DNA of 64,000 nt from Candidatus Wallbacteria bacterium (GTDB lineage: Bacteria > Muiribacteriota > UBA6191 > JACPRK01). Positions 18,546-28,807 of this stretch are shown here, piece after piece (positions within the stretch are counted from its first letter, which is position 1; every line of letters starts with the position of its first letter). Position numbers and translations under genes: made by a program. The stretch is taken from contig JACQZN010000135.1 in assembly GCA_016213845.1 (NCBI GenBank), positions 1-64,000 of the forward strand, in the 5' to 3' direction. Under the pieces are notes generated by a model, which was not told where the DNA came from, ran no database searches, and worked only from the letters and a program-made list of their open reading frames with translations.

Positions 18546-19511
18546 CTAGAGCCAACCCTTGCGCCGGAAGAACGCCAGCAAGCTCGCCATCGTCCCCACG
18601 ATCAGCAACATCGCGAACAGGTAGCCATAGTTCCACTTCAGCTCGGGCATCCGTTCGAAGTTCATCCCGTAGATCCCGGCAATGAGCGTCGGCGGCATCA
18701 TCAGGGTCGACAGGATGGTCAGGAACTTCATGATCTCGTTGAGTCGGTTGGAGGAGACGGTCAGGTAGGTCTCCATCGCGCCGTTGACCAGGTCCTTCAG
18801 CAGATCGGTGGTGTCGATGATCCGGTAGAAAGCGTCGTAGATGTCGCGGAAGTGGAGCGCGGCCTCGTGGTCGATGTAACGCGTGTTCTGCCGCGAGAGC
18901 GCAGCGAAGATCTCCCGCTGCGGTGCGGCGATCCGGCGCAGCTGAAGCAGGTTGCGCTTCATCGCCAGCAGCTTCCCGAGCTGCCGCGTGTCGAGCATCT
19001 CGAAGATCTCGGTCTCGAGCCTGTCGATGCGGTCTTCCATGGAGTCGAGCAGCGGCATGTACTGCCGCGCCAGCCCGTCGAAGAGCACGTAGAGCAGGTA
19101 GTCCAGCCCGCGCGTGACGGCGTCTTCCAGCCGCTCCCGGTTGGCCAGGAGCTCGTCGATGCTGCCCATCGGAACCTTCCGGTACGTGATGAGGAAGTTC
19201 TTCGCCAGAAATGCGTCCACGTCGTAGCTGACCAGGTCCCTGCCGTCGTTGTGAACGATCCAGTGGACGATGCAGTAGATGTAATCCCCGTAGTCCTCCA
19301 GCTTGGGGTGGTGCACCTCCTGCACGCAGTCCTCGATCGACAGCGGGTGCAGCCCGAACATGCTGGCCAGGATCTCGTTCTCGAAGTCCGTCGGTTCGCA
19401 GAAGTCGATCCAGGTCCGCCCCCGGGGCTCTTCCAGGAGCCGGCTCAGCTCCTTGATCGATATGTCTTCCCGGAACTTGGCCTCGGGTGACGCCGTGCAG
19501 ATGCGGAGCAT
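18546..19511 (-). CDS. corA: CorA-type Mg2+/Co2+ transporter
   Basis: C-terminal YGMNFERMPELKWNYGYLFAMLLIVGTMASLLAFFRRKGWL: GMN motif and two TM helices. Confidence 0.95.
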   Translation of the reverse strand: MLRICTASPEAKFREDISIKELSRLLEEPRGRTWIDFCEPTDFENEILASMFGLHPLSIEDCVQEVHHPKLEDYGDYIYCIVHWIVHNDGRDLVSYDVDAFLAKNFLITYRKVPMGSIDELLANRERLEDAVTRGLDYLLYVLFDGLARQYMPLLDSMEDRIDRLETEIFEMLDTRQLGKLLAMKRNLLQLRRIAAPQREIFAALSRQNTRYIDHEAALHFRDIYDAFYRIIDTTDLLKDLVNGAMETYLTVSSNRLNEIMKFLTILSTLMMPPTLIAGIYGMNFERMPELKWNYGYLFAMLLIVGTMASLLAFFRRKGWL

Positions 19512-19605
19512 GCGCCGACAAGTCTACCAGCCTTTGCGACGTGCCGGCCGCTGTGATATCTTGTGATTCGCATCACCGCGCTCGCCCGATTGGCGAAGAG
19601 GAGCC

Positions 19606-20160
19606 ATGGCCTACTTCATCAGAGACACCTGCATCGGTTGCACCGTGTGCGCCCAGAAGTGTCCCGTGGCGTGCATCTCCGGCGAAAAGAAGGACCTCCA
19701 CACCATCGACCCGGAGGTCTGCATCGACTGCGGCGTCTGCTCGCTCTTCTGCCCCGTGAGCTGCATCGAGGACGGAGAGGGCATTCTCATCAAGGGCCTG
19801 AAGCACAAGGAGATTCCGAAGGCCGTCGTCGTCGAGGAAGCCTGCACGGGCTGCGAGGTCTGCATCCCGATCTGCCCCTTCGATTGCATCGAGCTCACCG
19901 AGCCGAAGATCGAGGGCATGCCCTCCAGCCGGATCGTCGCCGTCAACGACAAGACCTGCGTCGGCTGCAAGCTCTGCGAGCAGGTCTGCATCAAGGAAGC
20001 GATCATCATCCCGAAGGTGAAGATTCCGCTGAGCGCCGAAGAGCACGCCAAGCTGCTGGTCCAGGCCAAGAAGTCGCCCCCGCCCCCCAAGCCGGCGCCG
20101 GCAGCAGCACCGCCCGCGGCGCCTGCCGCTCCAGCCGCATCCACGCCGCCGGCGGCCTGA
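19606..20160 (+). CDS. Polyferredoxin with four 4Fe-4S motifs and Pro/Ala-rich C-terminus
   Basis: CIGCTVCAQKCP, CIDCGVCSLFCP, CTGCEVCIPICP, CVGCKLCEQVC; tail PPPPKPAPAAAPPAAPAAPAASTPPAA. Confidence 0.93.
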   Translation: MAYFIRDTCIGCTVCAQKCPVACISGEKKDLHTIDPEVCIDCGVCSLFCPVSCIEDGEGILIKGLKHKEIPKAVVVEEACTGCEVCIPICPFDCIELTEPKIEGMPSSRIVAVNDKTCVGCKLCEQVCIKEAIIIPKVKIPLSAEEHAKLLVQAKKSPPPPKPAPAAAPPAAPAAPAASTPPAA

Positions 20161-20168
20161 CGCCCGGG

Positions 20169-21341
20169 TCATAACAGCCAGCCCAGGATCGGGAAAACGG
20201 CTTCCGCCAGTTTCTGCCGCGTGGCGCCTTGAAGGACGTCTCCGCGCATCACGAGCTCCGCCACCCGAGGGCCCGCCTTCTCGAGTCCCGCCAGCGCCAG
20301 GTCCCAGGCCGCGTCGTCGAAGGTCGCCAGCTTCCGGTTGACGCGGTCCATCAGGGTGAACAGCCCCCGGTACCGACGGCTCCACTCCGACTCGTACTCT
20401 CGGAGCCCCTGCGCCTCGGTCGAGAGGGTTCGGATGGCCTGGCCTGCCACCCGGCCAGCGAGCTCCCCAAGCTCGAGCGCGAATCGGATGCCTTCGCCCG
20501 CCGTGGCCAGCACCTGGCCGGCCGCATCGCCCACGACCAGCAGCCCATCCGCCACGGTCGCCGGGATCGGCCCTTCGCTCGGGATCACACCCCTGTGATA
20601 CTCGAGCTCGGCCGCCCCCGAAAGCTCCCGGCTCTCCCGGATCAGCCGCCGCAGATAGGGCGCCGGATCGACCCCCGAATCCGGCGCCAGCAAGCCGACG
20701 CCCGCTCGCACCCGCCCCTGGCCTGCCGGGAAGACCCAGGCGTAGCCCGACGGCGCGACCTGCGTTCCTACGGCCAGGAGCAAGAGCTCTTCATCCCAGT
20801 TCGGTGCGTAGAGCTCGAGCTCCGCGCCGATCCCCGCGCGCCGACCGGGTGAGCCCAGTCCCCGCGCGCGGGCGACGACCGCGGCCACCCCGGTCGCGTC
20901 GATGGTCACCGGACTTCGCAGAATCCGGGGCCCCTCTGCGCCGGAGACTTCGAGTGAACCGTCGGCCAACGCCGCCACCTTGCTGCGCACGCGAACGGCG
21001 GCCCCTGCGCGGGATGCCTCCATGGCCAGGTGTTGCCAGAGGCCCCGCACATCCAGCACGCAGTTGACCGGAGGATCGTAGGCGAACTCGACGCGGCGGC
21101 CCGGGCCGCTCAGGACCACCCGGCGCGTCGGGTGGCAGAAGTGCGCAGGAACGCCCAGGCGGCGCATGTCCTGGAGCCAGCTCGCGCCGCTGGTCCGCAC
21201 CGGGATGCCGATCTCGTTGTTGCGCTCCAGCAGCAGGGTGCGCGCGCCGGATTGAGCGGCGCTTCGAGCCGCACTCAGGCCGGCCGGTCCGGCCCCGACC
21301 ACGATGACGTCGAACTCTTCCCGGCCTGCGGCGGCGGACAT
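20169..21341 (-). CDS. Geranylgeranyl reductase family NAD(P)/FAD-dependent oxidoreductase
   Basis: MSAAAGREEFDVIVVGAGPAGLSAARSAAQSGARTLLLERN; LLVVGDAAGQVLATAGEGIRFALELG; internal start at 21341. Confidence 0.88.
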   Translation of the reverse strand: MSAAAGREEFDVIVVGAGPAGLSAARSAAQSGARTLLLERNNEIGIPVRTSGASWLQDMRRLGVPAHFCHPTRRVVLSGPGRRVEFAYDPPVNCVLDVRGLWQHLAMEASRAGAAVRVRSKVAALADGSLEVSGAEGPRILRSPVTIDATGVAAVVARARGLGSPGRRAGIGAELELYAPNWDEELLLLAVGTQVAPSGYAWVFPAGQGRVRAGVGLLAPDSGVDPAPYLRRLIRESRELSGAAELEYHRGVIPSEGPIPATVADGLLVVGDAAGQVLATAGEGIRFALELGELAGRVAGQAIRTLSTEAQGLREYESEWSRRYRGLFTLMDRVNRKLATFDDAAWDLALAGLEKAGPRVAELVMRGDVLQGATRQKLAEAVFPILGWLL

Positions 21342-21441
21342 GCCCTGCCATCCTATCAGGCGTAGGGGGGAGCGGGCGCATCCGGCCCAGGCGGCTTGCC
21401 ATCCGGGGGGGGGCGTCGCAAGGAGAAAGGGAGATCCGCTC

Positions 21442-21780
21442 ATGAACATCTCGTCGCGCGCTTCGGGCTCGGTCCAGGTCGTCACGGTCGGTGAGGACGT
21501 CACTCAGGAGACGGTCCGGGACTTCACGACCTTTCTCGACCGCCTCGTCGATGGGGGCACGGCCGCAGTCGTGTTGGATCTCGCGCGAGTGCTCTACCTG
21601 ACATCGCGCGGGCTGGGCGCGATCATCAGCACTTACACGGTGCTTCGAAAGCGCGGGGGAAACCTCGTCCTGATGCAGTGCCAGCCTGAGGTTCGGCGGC
21701 TGTTGGAGCTAACGCGGCTGGAGCGGATCCTGGAGGTTGCGCAGTCGGAAGCCGAGGCGCTTGCGAAGCTGGCGCGATGA
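21442..21780 (+). CDS. STAS-domain protein (anti-sigma factor antagonist-like)
   Basis: AAVVLDLARVLYLTSRGLGAIISTYTVLRKRGGNLVLMQCQPEVRRLLELTRLERIL. Confidence 0.88.
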   Translation: MNISSRASGSVQVVTVGEDVTQETVRDFTTFLDRLVDGGTAAVVLDLARVLYLTSRGLGAIISTYTVLRKRGGNLVLMQCQPEVRRLLELTRLERILEVAQSEAEALAKLAR

Positions 21781-21956
21781 CGTGCGCCGGCCGATTTCTG
21801 TCGATATATTGACCGCAATGGATCTCCACCGCCCCAACTTCCTGGCCCAGCCGGCGTCGAGCACGCCCGCGTCCGAGGCCCTCTCGCTGGCATGCGACTT
21901 GCTGCTTCGTGGTCGGATGCCCCTGAGGACTCGAGAGGCCACGGAGGAGTGGAGTA

Positions 21957-22102
21957 TGAAGACCATCGAGGTCGTCATCGGCGACCGCATCACCCTGGAG
22001 ATCCTGCCCGACGAGCTGGAGCCCGCTTCCGAAGCCGACGACGAGCCGGCCGGCACGCGCGTCACGATCGTCGATCTGGTGCCGGACATCTACGAACGCT
22101 GA
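21957..22102 (+). CDS. Possible small acidic protein
   Basis: MKTIEVVIGDRITLEILPDELEPASEADDEPAGTRVTIVDLVPDIYER; upstream ggaggagtggagt; same frame extends back to an alternative ATG at 21818. Confidence 0.4.
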
Positions 22103-22159
22103 GTTTCAGCGCGGAGCGGCCCGCTGTTCCGAAATGAAACGGCGCGGACGCCACACACC

Positions 22160-25123
22160 TCAGCGGTAGCCCAGGAACTCCAGCATCCGAAGCCCTTCGC
22201 GAGCGCTCGGCAGCGTGGAATCCAGAGCCAGCGCCCGCTGCCACCGGTCGAGCGCCTGCGGGTAGCTCTCCTGCTTCATGTAGGCAAGCCCCAGGTTTCC
22301 CAGAGCCCGGGCATCGCTCGGATCCAGAACAAGCAGCCGCTCGTAGGCTTCAATCGCCTCCTCGAGATGGCCGCCCAGGTAGGCCGATAGGGCGAGGTTG
22401 CGCAACGCGGCGACGTGGCGCGGCTCGCGTGCCAGCACACCGCGGTACTCTCGAGCGGCCCCCTCGTGGTCTCCGAGCCTCTCCAGGCTGACTCCCAGGT
22501 CATTGCGCGCGTTCGTGTCGTCGGGGGCAACTTCGAGCACCTGGCGAAAGGCGCTCACGGCGGCCCTGAAGTCCTCCCGCTCTCGGGCCCGCCGGGCGAC
22601 TTCGGTCCGGATGGAGAGCAGAAGCTCGAGCGCGGAAGCGTCTTCGGGAAACTCGAGCAGGACCTCGACGAGCACGCGATCGGCAGGCTCGAGCTGGCCC
22701 TTGGCCGCAAGCGCCCGCGCGCCCAGCCGGGCCCTTCGGGCCTGCGGCAGCCGAGTCAACCGCGCGGCCTCCTGCGGGGAGCGCGTCCCCAGCACGATCT
22801 CGGCACCTTCGCGTAGCGGCTCAAGCCGCTCCAGCAGCTCGGTGCCCGTGTCGTTGTAGAGCGCGAGCGGCGCCGTGAACTCGAGCAGCCCTCGGTCCGC
22901 TGTCTGAACGGGCGCTCCGGCGGCGAATCGTCGCAGCGCCGCCGGTCCCATCACAAACCTGCGCGCCAGGTCGTTACCGCTCTTGATGCCGGCCTTGGCG
23001 ACACTGGCGGCGATCCCGCCGGACGCAAAGACCCGCTCTGCGCCGGCCAGCGTCATCGGCGCGCCGTCGCGGCTCGCAACCAACAGGTAGTCCACGCCCT
23101 CGATGGCCTCCCAGAGGCTAGCCTCCGGGAAGACCTCCAGGAAGGTCCTGACCACGCTCCTGAAGTCGTCGGGTGAAAGGTAGTAGGCCTGGAGCCACTG
23201 GCAGACGATGCCGCTGGGATTGAGACGTTCCCGGCATGCTCGGAAGTGCTCCACCGTGAACATCCCGGCCATCCCGGCGACCCACGGGTTGGACGGCTCC
23301 ATGCACAGCACGTCGTAACGGCTGGACGAGAGTCGCATGTGAGTCAGCGCGTCCGAGATCGAAAGCGAGAGCCGCGGGTCATCGAGCCGGGCGCCGCTGG
23401 CGGGCGCGAACCACTTCGAGGCCTCCACGACCTCCGGCAGGAGCTCCAGACATTCGATGCTCCGCACGTCGTGCGTCTGGAGCGCACCCAGCGTGACGCC
23501 GCTGCCCAGCCCCACCAGGAGCACGCTGGGCCGGGCGGGCGCGAAGCTCATCGGCAAGTGGCCCAGCAGAAGCTGGGTCGCCATGTCGAGGCTGGTCGAA
23601 GCGTCCACCTTTCCGTTGATGGCGAGGGATCGGAAGCCGGCGCGGTCCTCGCGAACGGTCACCGTGGCCAGCGCTCCCTCCTTGTGGAAGAGCACCCGGT
23701 CGAACGTCTCCAGGAGTTGCGCGACGGACTTGCCGGCCCGAGCCGCCGCGCCTCGGTAAATGCCAGCGTAGAGGAACGGGCCGCTGGAGAGCACGGAGCT
23801 CTCCCAGGACGGGAGCACGAGCAGCACAGCCAGCGCCGGCAGCGCCGCCAGGGTCGCAGCGCGGCGTGTCGACTGCGACTGCAGGCGTCGGGCAGAGAGC
23901 AGGGCGGCGACGATGAAAGTGGCCGCTGCGGCCACCAACGTCGTGCGCATTCCGAACGTCGGAATGATGGCCAGTCCGGCGGCGAACGTTCCCGCGATCG
24001 AGCCGAAGGTGCTGGCCGCATAGATCTCGCCGGCAGCGGCAGCGGGCACCAGCTTGCACGCCAGCGGCATCCCGGCACCCATGACGAACGCCGGCCCAAG
24101 CAGCACCAGGCAGAGCACCAGGCCCTGGCCGGCCAGCAGGGCCAGGAACGAGTACGGCGAGAGCGCCGTCACGACTGGCACCATCCAGGCCGGCAGCAGG
24201 CCCAGCACCGGCGCGACCGCCGCCAATCCCGCAGCCGCCAGGACGCCCATCGTGGCCAGCCCCAGCCAGCCATCCCTTGGCCCGAACCGAGCGAAGAAGG
24301 CGCCCCCCGCGGCAAGCCCCCCGATGAAGACGGCCAGAACCAGCGTCAGTGAGTAGACCGAAGAGCCTAGCGCCAGGGCCAGCACGCGCTCGCAGGCCAG
24401 CTCGGCGGCCATGGTCGCTGCTCCCCAAAGCGCGACCGCCAAGAGCAGCCGGCGATCCGCCCGTACCCCGTAGGCGCCACGAGCCATCGCCGGCCCGCAC
24501 TCGGCCCAGGGAGCCCGGCGCGTAGCAAGGAGGATCGCCAGCGTCCCCAGGCCCAGGTCCACGAGCGACGCGGCGGCCAGGAGCCAGGCGCCTCCCGCAG
24601 CCGGCAGCAAGAGGAGACCGCCAACGAGACACCCGGCCACGGCCCCCGCCGTGTTGACCGCATAGAGGAACCCCGCACTGGCCTCGGCTTCCAGGGCCAG
24701 CAGAGGGAAGGAGGCACCCATGAGAGCCGTCGGCGGCCCCGTCAATGCCAGTACGGCGGCGGCCTGAAGCATGATCCGGGCGGTCGGGCTCCAATCTCCC
24801 GCAGCGTGTGCTGCTGCAAACACGGGCTGGAGCCATCCCAGGAGGACCGGCGTCGCCAATCCCCATGCGCCGATCCCGAGCTCGCAGAGGCCATAGGCCG
24901 AGAGCGGCCGTATCCGCGCTCGACGTGCCAGCACGGCCCCACAAGCCAGCCCCCCCATGAAACAGCCGATGACCAGCGCGTTGGTGAGCGAACCTGCGCC
25001 GATCCACGGCACCAGAAGCCGGCTCCAGAGCAGCTCGAAGACGAGCCCCGTGGCGCCGGACACGAGGAACATCGCCGTCACGGCGACCGATGAGGACGGG
25101 GCGGACAATCTCATCTCGAGCAC
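22160..25123 (-). CDS. Fused MFS-like membrane domain / spermidine synthase-like domain / TPR protein
   Basis: N-terminal TM region VSGATGLVFELLWSRLLVPWIGAGSLTNALVIGCFMGGLACG; synthase part VLLVGLGSGVTLGALQTHDVRSIECLELLPEVVEAS...YDVLCMEPSNPWVAGMAGMFTVEHF; C-terminal TPRs. Confidence 0.92.
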   Translation of the reverse strand: MLEMRLSAPSSSVAVTAMFLVSGATGLVFELLWSRLLVPWIGAGSLTNALVIGCFMGGLACGAVLARRARIRPLSAYGLCELGIGAWGLATPVLLGWLQPVFAAAHAAGDWSPTARIMLQAAAVLALTGPPTALMGASFPLLALEAEASAGFLYAVNTAGAVAGCLVGGLLLLPAAGGAWLLAAASLVDLGLGTLAILLATRRAPWAECGPAMARGAYGVRADRRLLLAVALWGAATMAAELACERVLALALGSSVYSLTLVLAVFIGGLAAGGAFFARFGPRDGWLGLATMGVLAAAGLAAVAPVLGLLPAWMVPVVTALSPYSFLALLAGQGLVLCLVLLGPAFVMGAGMPLACKLVPAAAAGEIYAASTFGSIAGTFAAGLAIIPTFGMRTTLVAAAATFIVAALLSARRLQSQSTRRAATLAALPALAVLLVLPSWESSVLSSGPFLYAGIYRGAAARAGKSVAQLLETFDRVLFHKEGALATVTVREDRAGFRSLAINGKVDASTSLDMATQLLLGHLPMSFAPARPSVLLVGLGSGVTLGALQTHDVRSIECLELLPEVVEASKWFAPASGARLDDPRLSLSISDALTHMRLSSSRYDVLCMEPSNPWVAGMAGMFTVEHFRACRERLNPSGIVCQWLQAYYLSPDDFRSVVRTFLEVFPEASLWEAIEGVDYLLVASRDGAPMTLAGAERVFASGGIAASVAKAGIKSGNDLARRFVMGPAALRRFAAGAPVQTADRGLLEFTAPLALYNDTGTELLERLEPLREGAEIVLGTRSPQEAARLTRLPQARRARLGARALAAKGQLEPADRVLVEVLLEFPEDASALELLLSIRTEVARRAREREDFRAAVSAFRQVLEVAPDDTNARNDLGVSLERLGDHEGAAREYRGVLAREPRHVAALRNLALSAYLGGHLEEAIEAYERLLVLDPSDARALGNLGLAYMKQESYPQALDRWQRALALDSTLPSAREGLRMLEFLGYR

Positions 25124-25267
25124 TCCATGCAGGAGTCGGCCGGCTGGCCGGGCTCCGTATCTTCCGCCATCGGCATCGGCGCCCGGTCCATCCAGCGTTC
25201 GCGGTCAATTGCTTGTCAGGGCGCGCCCGTGCGCCGACCGAAGGCGTATGATGAGCTCGGGAGGAAC

Positions 25268-25705
25268 ATGATGAAGCTATCCAAGACCGCCAGGAACGCC
25301 CTGACCCTGCTTGCGCTTGCTCTGTTTTCCGGAGGGCTCTGGGCGTTTCGCGATAGCCTGCCGCTCAGCGCGCTCTCCAGCGCCGCCGCCGAAAGCGCCG
25401 CCATCCAGGGCCTGGTCGGCAAGGCGACCAGGGTCCAACAGACAGTCGAGAAGTCGCTGGCCGAGCTCGAGGACCGAAGCGATGCCGATGAAGCCGCCGT
25501 GACCGAGCTCGAAGAGAAGCTGGCCGGCGCCCGCAAGGACCTGAAGCTGGCGTTCAACATGATGAATGCGTATGGCGCACCGACCGACGTGCAGGGCTTC
25601 TACTACGCGCGCACGAGCCAGCAGTCGGAGCTGGAGCGCCGAGTGGCCGAACAGCGCGCCAAGGTCGGCGGCGAGGCGGCCACGACCGCGGACGCCGATC
25701 AGTAG
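25268..25705 (+). CDS. Small exported/membrane-anchored coiled-coil protein, unknown function
   Basis: MMKLSKTARNALTLLALALFSGGLWAFRD signal/anchor; E/K/A-rich helical remainder; gggaggaac upstream. Confidence 0.7.
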   Translation: MMKLSKTARNALTLLALALFSGGLWAFRDSLPLSALSSAAAESAAIQGLVGKATRVQQTVEKSLAELEDRSDADEAAVTELEEKLAGARKDLKLAFNMMNAYGAPTDVQGFYYARTSQQSELERRVAEQRAKVGGEAATTADADQ

Positions 25706-25804
25706 CCAGCCTCCCCGGGGATTTTCTCCAGGGAAAAAGGCGGCATCCTTGCAACCCCTCCCTCAGCGTGGTATTGTCTGCGTCTTCCCGGAGGGTGCGG
25801 AACA

Positions 25805-26164
25805 GTGGACGATCACGGCGCGCTTTGCAGCCTGCAATCCCGAGACGATGTGGCGTTCGTCCGCATCTCGGGTGACATCTACCTCGATAACCACGAGGAG
25901 TTCGACGCCTTCCTCTCCGAGAGTGTCTCCCCGCGCTTCACGAAAGTGGTGCTGGACGCCACTCACGTGAAGACCATCTGCAGTGCGGCGCTGGGAGCGA
26001 TCGTCAAGGCGCACAAGCGAGCGCGGGAGGCCGGGGGCGAGGTCGTCTTCGTGAACGTACAGCGCAAGGTGCAGACGCTGCTGGAGATCACGCGCCTGGC
26101 GAGCGTCCTGAAGCTCCTCGACACCGACCAGGCCGCCTTCGACTACCTGAGCTCGTTGCCATGA
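25805..26164 (+). CDS. STAS-domain protein
   Basis: VAFVRISGDIYLDNHEEFDAFL...KVVLDATHVKTICSAALGAIVKAHKRAREAGGEVVFVNVQRKVQTLLEITRLASVLKLL; ATGA overlap with next CDS. Confidence 0.88.
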   Translation: MDDHGALCSLQSRDDVAFVRISGDIYLDNHEEFDAFLSESVSPRFTKVVLDATHVKTICSAALGAIVKAHKRAREAGGEVVFVNVQRKVQTLLEITRLASVLKLLDTDQAAFDYLSSLP

Positions 26165-28206
26165 GCGAAACCCCCGACGCGCGCACTTCGACCACGCCGC
26201 TGGCGCGCGTGGAGGAACCGACCCGCAGTGGAGGGCTTCGTTTCGGGCTTTACCTGAAGCTCATCCTCGCCTACGCGGTGATGATCCTGGCGGTCTACGC
26301 CCTCATCCCGTACTTCATTCTGCGCTCCGAGCAGATGGAGCTATTGAATGCGCTCAACGCCGCGGCCCCGATCTCGCCGGTCCTGGCTCTGCAGCGACTC
26401 TTCGACAGCAGCCGCATGGCGGTGCTTGTCGCCTCGCTCGTCAACGCGATTCTGATGCTGCTGGGCGTGCTCCTGCTGCGGCTGGCCGTCCGACCCATCA
26501 AAGAAGTGAGCGACGGCATGCGGCACCTGGCGCGGGGTGAGCCGGTCCGGGTCGTCACGGTCGAAACGGGCGACGAGATCTCCGACCTGGCCGATTCATT
26601 CAACTGGCTCTCGCGCCAGCTCGCCGTCTATAAGGCGGAGCTCGCCGTTCGCGAACAGGAGCTGGAGCGGCGCGTGGAGCAGCGTACGCACGAGCTCTCC
26701 GCCCAACAGCAGTTCTCCGACGGCGTCGTCCAGACCTGCCAGGTCGGCATCCTGACAGTGGACACCCAGCTTCGCGTCACAACCTGGAACGCCACCTGCG
26801 AGAAGCTCCTGGGCCTGAGCCAAGCCGACGCAATCGGCAAGCCGTTCGAGGAGGTAGTCCCGCTGTCGCAGCGCGAGGTGCTGGCCGCAGAGCTGCACAC
26901 CGTGCTGGCCACCGGCAAGTTCACCTCGCACACCGAATTCGAGAGCAACGTGACGCGCCCCGGCACCTCCTCGGCCCGGTGGATGTGCTGCGATCTATCG
27001 TTCGTCCCGCTGCGTGGCGAAGGACAGAAGATCACTGGCGCCTTGCTCACGCTCTACGACGTCACGGAGCGCAAAGAGCTCCACATGCAGCTCTCCCAAT
27101 CGACCAAGCTGGCCGCGGTCGGCGAGCTGGCCGGCGGAGTGGCCCACGAGATCAACAACCCGCTGGCCATCATCCTGGGCAATGCGGAACTGCTGACCGA
27201 AGACCTGGGCGAGCAGAACCCGCTGACCAAGCAGGCCCAGACCATCAAGCGTCACGCCCTGCGGTGCAAGGAGATCGTGGCCAATCTCCTCAAGTTCGCG
27301 GGCCGCACGCAGCACGGGAGCGGGCCGATCGACATCCGCCGGCTCAGCGAAGAGACTCTGGCGCTCTTGCGACGGCAACTCGAGCTCGACAACATCAAGA
27401 TCGAAGAGACCTATGCCCCCGGCCTGGGCCTCATCATCGGCAGCCCCGACGAGCTGCAGCAAGTTCTCTTCAGTCTCCTCTCCAACGCTCGCGACGCGAT
27501 GCCGAAGGGCGGAACGCTCTCGATCGACATCCGCCAGTCGGGCGGACAGATGGGCGTCTCGATCGGGGACACGGGGATGGGAATTCCAAAAGAGAACATC
27601 GACCGGGTTTTCAGCCCCTTCTTCACGACCAAGGATCCGGGCAAAGGGACGGGCCTGGGACTGGCCATAGCCCACACGATCGCAGCGAAACACGGCGGAC
27701 GCATCGCAATCTCGAGCGAAGTCGACAAGGGGACCAATGTCGTCCTCTGGTTGCCGCTGGCCGCCGATCAGACCCCAATGGCTGCGATCAAGCCGATTTC
27801 GGGCGAGCCGCCGCGTGCGTCGCCCCAGCGCCGAGCCCGGATGCGAATCCTGGTGGTGGACGACGAGACCGGTATCCGGATGGTCTGCCGGGAGGCGCTC
27901 GAGCGCATGAACCATGAGGTCATCGAGTGCCAGGACGGCCTCCAGGCGCTGGCCCGGCTGGGGGACGGCACTTACGACCTGGTGCTGATGGACCTGAAGA
28001 TGCCGAACCTGGACGGGGCCGAAACCCTCTCCCGGATCCGTCAGACCGACCAGAGCACGCCAGTGCTGATCATGACCGGCCTCATCGACGAGGACATGCT
28101 CGCCAACGTCCCACCGGGATCGTTTTCGGGAATCCTGAAGAAGCCATTCCAGATCTCCGAGCTCAAGTCCTGGATCGCCAAGTTCAGCACCGCATCGGTG
28201 AACTGA
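26161..28206 (+). CDS. Hybrid sensor histidine kinase (TM-HAMP-PAS-HK-REC)
   Basis: HAMP region [39 protein letters not shown]-box; [35 protein letters not shown]; receiver LVLMDLKMPNLDG...ILKKPF. Confidence 0.95.
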   Translation: MSETPDARTSTTPLARVEEPTRSGGLRFGLYLKLILAYAVMILAVYALIPYFILRSEQMELLNALNAAAPISPVLALQRLFDSSRMAVLVASLVNAILMLLGVLLLRLAVRPIKEVSDGMRHLARGEPVRVVTVETGDEISDLADSFNWLSRQLAVYKAELAVREQELERRVEQRTHELSAQQQFSDGVVQTCQVGILTVDTQLRVTTWNATCEKLLGLSQADAIGKPFEEVVPLSQREVLAAELHTVLATGKFTSHTEFESNVTRPGTSSARWMCCDLSFVPLRGEGQKITGALLTLYDVTERKELHMQLSQSTKLAAVGELAGGVAHEINNPLAIILGNAELLTEDLGEQNPLTKQAQTIKRHALRCKEIVANLLKFAGRTQHGSGPIDIRRLSEETLALLRRQLELDNIKIEETYAPGLGLIIGSPDELQQVLFSLLSNARDAMPKGGTLSIDIRQSGGQMGVSIGDTGMGIPKENIDRVFSPFFTTKDPGKGTGLGLAIAHTIAAKHGGRIAISSEVDKGTNVVLWLPLAADQTPMAAIKPISGEPPRASPQRRARMRILVVDDETGIRMVCREALERMNHEVIECQDGLQALARLGDGTYDLVLMDLKMPNLDGAETLSRIRQTDQSTPVLIMTGLIDEDMLANVPPGSFSGILKKPFQISELKSWIAKFSTASVN

Positions 28207-28228
28207 ACCGACCCGCCCCGCACAAGCC

Positions 28229-28807
28229 ATGATCCTCTCCGACCGCGATATCGAGCAAGCCCTCGACACGGGCCGCATCAAGATCACCCCCGCACCCGAC
28301 CTGGCGACGCAGCTCGGCAGCTGCTCCATCGATCTGAAGCTGGGAGACGTCTTTCGCGTCTTCGAGCATAGCAAGGTGCCGTTCATCGACTTGAAGCCGG
28401 GTGCTGCAACCGAGGGCTTCATGCGGGAGATCGTGGTCAAGGAAGGCGAGCCCTTCGTGATGCAGCCGGGCGAGTTCGTCCTGGCCGCCACCGTCGAGAC
28501 GCTGGAGCTGCCCGACGACCTGGTCGGCCGACTCGAGGGCCGCTCTAGCCTGGGCAGGCTCGGCATCATCGTCCACGGAACCGCCAGCGTGTTCGATCCC
28601 GGATGGGTCGGCCGCGTGACGATGGAGCTGGGCAATCTCGGCCGCATGCCGATCGCGCTCTACCCCGGGATGCGGGTCTGCTCCTTCACCTTCGAGACCC
28701 TCACGTCACCCTCGCGGGTCCCGTACCGCCAGAAGCCCGGAAACAAGTACGCCGGGCAGCAGGGCCCCTTGGCCAGCCGGATCGACCGCGAGCTGACACG
28801 AGGCTAG
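28229..28807 (+). CDS. dcd: dCTP deaminase
   Basis: MILSDRDIEQAL...GSCSIDLKLGDVFRVF...RLEGRSSLGRLGIIVHGTASVFDPGWVGRVTMELGN...YPGMRVCSFTFE. Confidence 0.95.
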   Translation: MILSDRDIEQALDTGRIKITPAPDLATQLGSCSIDLKLGDVFRVFEHSKVPFIDLKPGAATEGFMREIVVKEGEPFVMQPGEFVLAATVETLELPDDLVGRLEGRSSLGRLGIIVHGTASVFDPGWVGRVTMELGNLGRMPIALYPGMRVCSFTFETLTSPSRVPYRQKPGNKYAGQQGPLASRIDRELTRG

